A stretch of 10,878 nucleotides of DNA from Clostridia bacterium (GTDB lineage Bacteria > Bacillota > Clostridia > Peptostreptococcales > Anaerovoracaceae): assembly GCA_024403005.1 (NCBI GenBank), contig JAKSSQ010000046.1, forward strand, positions 1 to 10,878. Direction: 5' to 3'. The translations under genes and the position numbers were made by a program. The notes under the pieces are model-generated. The model was given only the letters and a program-made list of their open reading frames with translations. It was not told where the DNA came from and searched no databases. Shown in pieces: positions 7,355-10,878 of this stretch (within the stretch, counting starts at the first letter, position 1; the number at the start of each line of letters is the position of its first letter).

Positions 7355-7441
7355 GCAGGTATGGCGGAATTGGCAGACGCGCACGGTTCAGGTCCGTGTG
7401 AAAGCAATTTCATGGAGGTTCGACTCCTCTTACCTGCACCA
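7355..7441 (+). tRNA. tRNA-Leu (anticodon CAG), CCA encoded
   Basis: A complete class II tRNA of 87 bases decoding CUG. The acceptor stem GCAGGTA (7355-7361) pairs with TACCTGC (7431-7437), followed by discriminator A and an encoded CCA (7439-7441). The D arm has stem GCG/CGC (7364-7366, 7378-7380). The anticodon stem is CACGG/CCGTG with loop TTCAGGT, giving anticodon CAG at 7389-7391. The long variable arm TGAAA/TTTCA (7399-7403, 7408-7412) is typical of Leu tRNAs. The T arm is GGAGG-TTCGACT-CCTCT with one G-U pair. CUG is common in the neighbouring genes. Confidence 0.97.
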
Positions 7442-7442
7442 T

Positions 7443-7482
7443 AAACCTCGATGGACGATTTAATTGGCTGTCGAGGTTTTTT
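7443..7482 (+). terminator. Intrinsic terminator after tRNA-Leu
   Basis: AAACCTCGA (7443-7451) pairs with TCGAGGTTT (7471-7479), and six T residues run from 7477 to 7482. The stem starts two bases after the tRNA CCA end. It should end transcripts of the tRNA and any read-through from the aromatic operon, which insulates the glycyl radical genes. Confidence 0.88.
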
Positions 7483-7518
7483 CATGCCTAAAATTCAAGG
7501 CTCTAGAGCATTTGCAAG

Positions 7519-7547
7519 TTGCATTTTGCCCGGCGAAGTTGTAAATT
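7519..7547 (+). promoter_or_regulatory. Possible promoter for the glycyl radical enzyme operon
   Basis: TTGCAT (7519-7524) and TAAATT (7542-7547) are 17 bases apart. The same -35-like hexamer and spacing occur before tRNA-Leu. Consensus matches are weak and other placements, such as TTGTAA at 7539-7544, are possible. Confidence 0.25.
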
Positions 7548-7561
7548 AGATTTGTGGACAG

Positions 7562-7591
7562 AATATTGCACATTGGTTCACAATACTGCAC
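7562..7591. repeat. Pair of 10-bp direct repeats, possible operator
   Basis: AATATTGCAC (7562-7571) and AATACTGCAC (7582-7591) differ at one base and are spaced exactly 20 bases apart, about two helical turns, so both would face the same side of the DNA. They lie just downstream of the possible promoter. Binding by a regulator is inference. Confidence 0.45.
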
Positions 7592-7653
7592 TTTTGCCGG
7601 AGAAAGGCCGGGAAGGGCAGAAACACCGCATAAACTGATTTTTACATATTCGG

Positions 7654-7659
7654 AAAGGA
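7654..7659 (+). promoter_or_regulatory. Ribosome binding site for the glycyl radical enzyme
   Basis: AAAGGA lies eight bases before ATG at 7668 and supports that start over the in-frame GTG at 7554. Confidence 0.75.
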
Positions 7660-7667
7660 TTGAGATT

Positions 7668-10052
7668 ATGAAAACAGCACAGGGCTGCACAGAAAGAGTA
7701 GAAAAGATAAGACAGTACTATGTAGACAACATGCCTCATATTTCCATCGAAAGAGCGCGCAGCTGGACAAATTCCTTCAAGAGAACAGAAGGACTGCCCC
7801 AGATGATCCGCACAGCTCAGGCTTTCAAGGATGCCTGCAGCGAAGTTACAGTAACTATCTGGGACGGCGAACTCATCGTCGGCACCACAGGCGAATACCG
7901 CAAGTGCGGCATTGTTACACCGGAATTCGGATGGAAGTGGATCAACGAAGAGATGGACACTTTCCCCACACGTCCCCAGGACCCCTACGACATTACAGAA
8001 GAGCAGATTCGTGAACTCCGCGAAGAAATCTTCCCTTACTGGAAGGGTAAGTCCGTAGAAGAAGTATTCCTGGCACGTACATCCGAAGAAACAAAGACTA
8101 TCGGCGTAGACACCGGCTTTATCGATACCGACTCCAAATGGAGAAACGGCATCGGCGAAATGTCTCCCGACTATATCGACGTAATTCTTCCCAAGGGCTT
8201 CGGAGGCATCAAGAAGGAAGCAGAAGACCATCTGGCAGCTCTTGACCCGCTGGACGGCTCCAATAACGGCAAGATTAATTTCTACAAGTCCATGATCCTC
8301 GTATGCGAAGGCGTTATCCTGCTCGGAAAGCGCTATAAGGAAAAGGCTCTGGAAATGGCTGCTGCAGAAAAGGATGCAGTAAGAAAGGCAGAACTGGAAG
8401 AAATCGCAGCAGTAATGTCTGTAGTTCCCGAAAATCCGCCTACAAGCTTCAGAGAAGCGCTGCAGCTGGTTTGGTTCACACAGATGTGCGCAATCTTCTC
8501 CGAAAACGGCCTGGCTCTTAATGTAGGCCGCTTCGACCAGTTCGTATATCCCTACTACGAAGCAGACCTTAAGGCCGGTAAGATCGACCACGACAAGGCT
8601 CTCGAGCTTATCGAACTGCTTTGGCTCAAGTACTCCGAATGGGCCTGGACAATTTCAAAGAACACAACAGGCTTCTTCGCAGGCTATACAAGCTTCGAAA
8701 ACCTTACAATCGGCGGCACAAAGGTGGACGGCACCTGTGCAATTAACGATGTAACTTACATGTGCATCGAAGCTTCCAAGGGCATTAAGACCCACCAGCC
8801 CACACTGTCCTGCAGAATTCCGGCAGACTGCCCCCAGGAATTCCTCATGGCTGTTGCAGACATCGTATCCACAGGCTGCGGTTTCCCTGCAATCCACGCA
8901 GACAGAACAGGCTACCAGATGCTGGCTAACTTAGGATATGACCCAATCGACTCCAAGGACTGGAACAACTGCGGCTGCGTAGTACCCCATTCCAGAAAGA
9001 CTTACGAATGGACGTCTTCCTGCAACATAAGCTTTACAGCTGCCCTGGAATTCGCTCTTAACGGCGGTAAATCCAGACTTACAGGCGCTCAGGTTGCTCC
9101 CCAGGAAAAGGATCCCAGGACTTTTGCATCTTACGAAGAAATCGTGGAAGCATGGAAGAAGCAGTTCTCTTACCTTGTTAAGCACGGCGTAATATCCCTT
9201 AATACCGCACAGCAGATCCACAGAGAGCAAGGCTACAGACCCTTCCTTTCCGCATGCAACGAATACTGCATGATTAACGGCAAGGACCTGGTAGAAGGCG
9301 GTTCCAAGTACAATATCGGCCCCGTATTCACAGGCGTAGGCCTCTCCGTAACAGCTAACAGCCTCGCAGTTATTAAGAAGCTGGTATTCGAAGACAAGAC
9401 CGTAGATCTGGGCACATTAATCGATGCTCTCAACGCAGACTGGGTTGGCTACGAAACTTTAAGAGCTCAGTGCCAGGCAGTTCCCAAGTACGGCAACGAC
9501 ATCGACTATGTAGACTCCATCGCAAAGATGCTGGCAGATTTCTACCACGACGAAGTAATTCAGTACAAGGATACTTACGGACATAACTACATTACAGCCT
9601 TCATGGGTATCTCTAACTACATGCCCACAGGTAAGGTTCTGGGCGCTACACCCGATGGCCGCAAAGCTACTGAACCCATCAGCGAAGGCGTTTCTCCCTA
9701 CACAGGAACAGACATGGGCACATGCCTTTCAGCTATGAAGTCCGCTGCAAAGATGAATCACGACATCCACTCCGGCGGCATTCTGCTCAACCAGAGACTC
9801 AACGGCGAACTCCTTGCAACAGAAAGAGGCAAGGCAAACTTCGGCGCAATGCTGCAGTCCTACTTCAGCCTCGGCGCATTCCACGTTCAGTTCAACACTC
9901 TGTCCAACGAAACATTAAAGGATGCTCAGGAACATCCCGAAAACTATAAAGACCTTCTCGTACGCGTAGCCGGATATTCCGCACAGTGGACAAACCTGTC
10001 CAGAGAAATGCAGGATTCCATCATGGCAAGAAACGCCCACGAAGCTTACTAA
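7668..10052 (+). CDS. Glycyl radical enzyme of unassigned substrate (PFL-like superfamily)
   Basis: A 794-residue protein of the pyruvate formate-lyase/diol dehydratase superfamily, expected to be cytoplasmic and oxygen-sensitive once activated. The N-terminal part has family features such as ELIVGTTGEYRKCGIVTPE (68-86) and PYWKGKSVEE (123-132). The active-site Cys is most likely Cys437 in NNCGCVVPHSRK (433-444), and Cys435 lies two residues before it. The radical-bearing Gly769 sits in the C-terminal loop RVAGYSAQWTNLSREMQD. It is not pyruvate formate-lyase, which has adjacent Cys-Cys. The Glu in the GCVE motif of glycerol/propanediol dehydratase, choline lyase and hydroxyproline dehydratase is Val439, so those reactions are unlikely. 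A carbon-carbon reaction such as arylacetate decarboxylation is possible, but I cannot assign it. No small subunit, as found in 4-hydroxyphenylacetate decarboxylase, separates it from its activase. Start ATG 7668 is supported by AAAGGA and by family length. Confidence 0.93.
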   Translation: MKTAQGCTERVEKIRQYYVDNMPHISIERARSWTNSFKRTEGLPQMIRTAQAFKDACSEVTVTIWDGELIVGTTGEYRKCGIVTPEFGWKWINEEMDTFPTRPQDPYDITEEQIRELREEIFPYWKGKSVEEVFLARTSEETKTIGVDTGFIDTDSKWRNGIGEMSPDYIDVILPKGFGGIKKEAEDHLAALDPLDGSNNGKINFYKSMILVCEGVILLGKRYKEKALEMAAAEKDAVRKAELEEIAAVMSVVPENPPTSFREALQLVWFTQMCAIFSENGLALNVGRFDQFVYPYYEADLKAGKIDHDKALELIELLWLKYSEWAWTISKNTTGFFAGYTSFENLTIGGTKVDGTCAINDVTYMCIEASKGIKTHQPTLSCRIPADCPQEFLMAVADIVSTGCGFPAIHADRTGYQMLANLGYDPIDSKDWNNCGCVVPHSRKTYEWTSSCNISFTAALEFALNGGKSRLTGAQVAPQEKDPRTFASYEEIVEAWKKQFSYLVKHGVISLNTAQQIHREQGYRPFLSACNEYCMINGKDLVEGGSKYNIGPVFTGVGLSVTANSLAVIKKLVFEDKTVDLGTLIDALNADWVGYETLRAQCQAVPKYGNDIDYVDSIAKMLADFYHDEVIQYKDTYGHNYITAFMGISNYMPTGKVLGATPDGRKATEPISEGVSPYTGTDMGTCLSAMKSAAKMNHDIHSGGILLNQRLNGELLATERGKANFGAMLQSYFSLGAFHVQFNTLSNETLKDAQEHPENYKDLLVRVAGYSAQWTNLSREMQDSIMARNAHEAY

Positions 10053-10055
10053 TCC

Positions 10056-10878
10056 ATGGGTACTTGCGGCTATGTAATGCAGGCGCAGCCTTTCTCCGTA
10101 AACGACGGAGACGGCATACGCACCACGCTTTTCCTGGCAGGGTGCCCCATGCACTGCAAGTGGTGTTCCAACCCGGAAGGCATGACCCAATCCGTTAAAA
10201 TCGGCTGGTATTTCCGCCGCTGCATAGGCTGCGGAGTGTGCACTCAGGTCTGCCCCAAAGGGATAGGCATAGATCTCAATAAAGAGAGGGATAAATGCAT
10301 TTCCTGCGGCGAATGCGTTAAGGCATGCCCCAAAAAGGCCAGGTCTTACCTCGTAAGCATGCAGGATGCGGACGATCTTATTAAAGAGGTTGACCGCCAT
10401 GGGCTGTTCCTTAGAAACAGCGGCGGGGGAGTTACCTTCTCCGGCGGCGAAGCAACCATGCAGTACGAACTGCTGGCCTATCTTTCCAAGGAGCTCTGCG
10501 ACAAGGGCTACAGCCTTGCCATAGAGACCTGCGGATTCTTCGATTTCGAAAAGGTTAAGGGCATTCTGGACAGGATGGATTTAATCTTTATGGACATTAA
10601 GCACATGGACGAAGAAATGCACAGGTATTTTACTGGCGTGTCCAACGCTAAAGTTCTTGAAAACGTTAAGAATCTTAATAAGCTCGGCGCAAGGGTCGTT
10701 ATAAGAATCCCTGTTATCGGCGGGGTCAACAGCGATGAAGACAATATAAGAGCGACTGCAAAGTACGTTCGCGAAAATCTGCCCAGGGCGGAAATGGAGC
10801 TTCTTCCTTACCATAAATTCGGCGTAATGAAGTACGAAGCTTTGGGCCTTGAATGCCCCGAAGACAGCTTCTACAGGC
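10056..10878 (+). CDS. Glycyl radical enzyme activating enzyme (radical SAM), 3' end outside window
   Basis: This radical-SAM protein should abstract hydrogen from Gly769 of the neighbouring enzyme to generate its stable radical. The first 274 residues are seen and the frame is open at the window end, so perhaps a few dozen residues are missing. The radical-SAM cluster motif CPMHCKWC gives Cys30, Cys34 and Cys37. Two ferredoxin-type 4Fe-4S sites follow: CIGCGVCTQVCP (56-67) and CISCGECVKACP (81-92), as in most activases outside the PFL type. FSGGEATMQ (128-136), FMDIKHMD (178-185) and LLPYHKFGVMKYEALG (249-264) are further family motifs. The normally HDGPGIRT element is NDGDGIRT (16-23), and GGEP is GGEA. 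The ATG is three bases after the enzyme's stop, with only a weak ribosome binding site, so coupled translation is likely. ATG 10077 is an alternative but would remove the conserved GYVMQAQPFS start. Confidence 0.95.
   Translation, partial: MGTCGYVMQAQPFSVNDGDGIRTTLFLAGCPMHCKWCSNPEGMTQSVKIGWYFRRCIGCGVCTQVCPKGIGIDLNKERDKCISCGECVKACPKKARSYLVSMQDADDLIKEVDRHGLFLRNSGGGVTFSGGEATMQYELLAYLSKELCDKGYSLAIETCGFFDFEKVKGILDRMDLIFMDIKHMDEEMHRYFTGVSNAKVLENVKNLNKLGARVVIRIPVIGGVNSDEDNIRATAKYVRENLPRAEMELLPYHKFGVMKYEALGLECPEDSFYR

Larger units (their letters stand above)
7483..7667. other. Non-coding region upstream of the glycyl radical enzyme gene
   Basis: This 185-base stretch carries no convincing gene. It holds a possible promoter, two 10-bp near-identical direct repeats, a second related pair (TGCATTTTGCCCGGCGAA at 7520-7537 and TGCACTTTTGCCGGAGAA at 7587-7604), and the ribosome binding site. 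An in-frame GTG at 7554 would add 38 residues to the enzyme, but that stretch lacks similarity to the family and has no good ribosome binding site. I saw no known riboswitch. Confidence 0.6.

Noticed and set aside
7552..7583. Rex-type redox operator (TTGTGgA and TTCACAA)
   Set aside because: The half-sites are present in inverted orientation but about 18 bases apart, whereas the Rex site has about four.
7554..7667. N-terminal extension of the glycyl radical enzyme from an in-frame GTG
   Set aside because: The added 38 residues do not resemble the family, no good ribosome binding site precedes the GTG, and ATG 7668 has AAAGGA at eight bases.
7355..7668. tRNA-Leu as an attachment site with the glycyl radical genes as an inserted island
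   Set aside because: I saw no repeat of the tRNA 3' end, no integrase gene, and no obvious change in codon use after the tRNA.
7578..8591. Long antisense open frame of 337 codons
   Set aside because: It lies opposite the well-supported glycyl radical enzyme and its Cys/Phe-rich translation shows no domain; it is a by-product of codon bias.

Overview
The window looks like part of the chromosome of an anaerobic, fermentative Firmicute, probably of the class Clostridia. The evidence is a run of tightly packed or overlapping co-directional genes with AGGAGG-type ribosome binding sites, an AT-rich tRNA promoter, a clostridial style of shikimate enzymes (type II dehydroquinase, an EPSP synthase with an ESGSTLR loop, a chorismate synthase with a GGGHFSGR loop), and an oxygen-sensitive glycyl radical enzyme with its activase. 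The genus cannot be named from the sequence alone. All genes are on the plus strand.

Positions 1-7286 hold an aromatic amino acid operon. In order it encodes the C-terminal part of prephenate dehydratase (pheA, cut by the window edge), 3-dehydroquinate synthase (aroB, TTG start), chorismate synthase (aroC), a fused shikimate dehydrogenase-shikimate kinase (aroE-aroK), type II 3-dehydroquinase (aroQ), EPSP synthase (aroA), prephenate dehydrogenase (tyrA) and a type I DAHP synthase. Neighbouring genes overlap by 1-14 bases or lie within about 20 bases of each other. All seven steps from erythrose-4-phosphate plus PEP to chorismate are therefore in one transcription unit, with the branches to phenylalanine and tyrosine. 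No chorismate mutase domain is visible; the likeliest place is the unseen N-terminal part of pheA. The DAHP synthase carries Lys where the family metal-ligand Glu is expected.

Positions 7287-7482 hold a tRNA-Leu gene (anticodon CAG, CCA encoded) with an AT-rich promoter region that contains an 11-bp inverted repeat. A strong intrinsic terminator follows it. Positions 7483-7667 are non-coding and contain near-repeats that may be regulatory.

Positions 7668-10878 hold a glycyl radical enzyme of about 794 residues and, three bases downstream, its radical-SAM activating enzyme with two extra 4Fe-4S clusters, truncated by the window end. The active-site loop reads CGCVVPH: the Glu two residues after the catalytic Cys, present in many diol dehydratases, choline lyase and related eliminases, is Val. 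The activase has NDGDGIRT instead of the usual HDGPGIRT. The pair does not match any glycyl radical class I can assign with confidence and is the best candidate here for undescribed chemistry.
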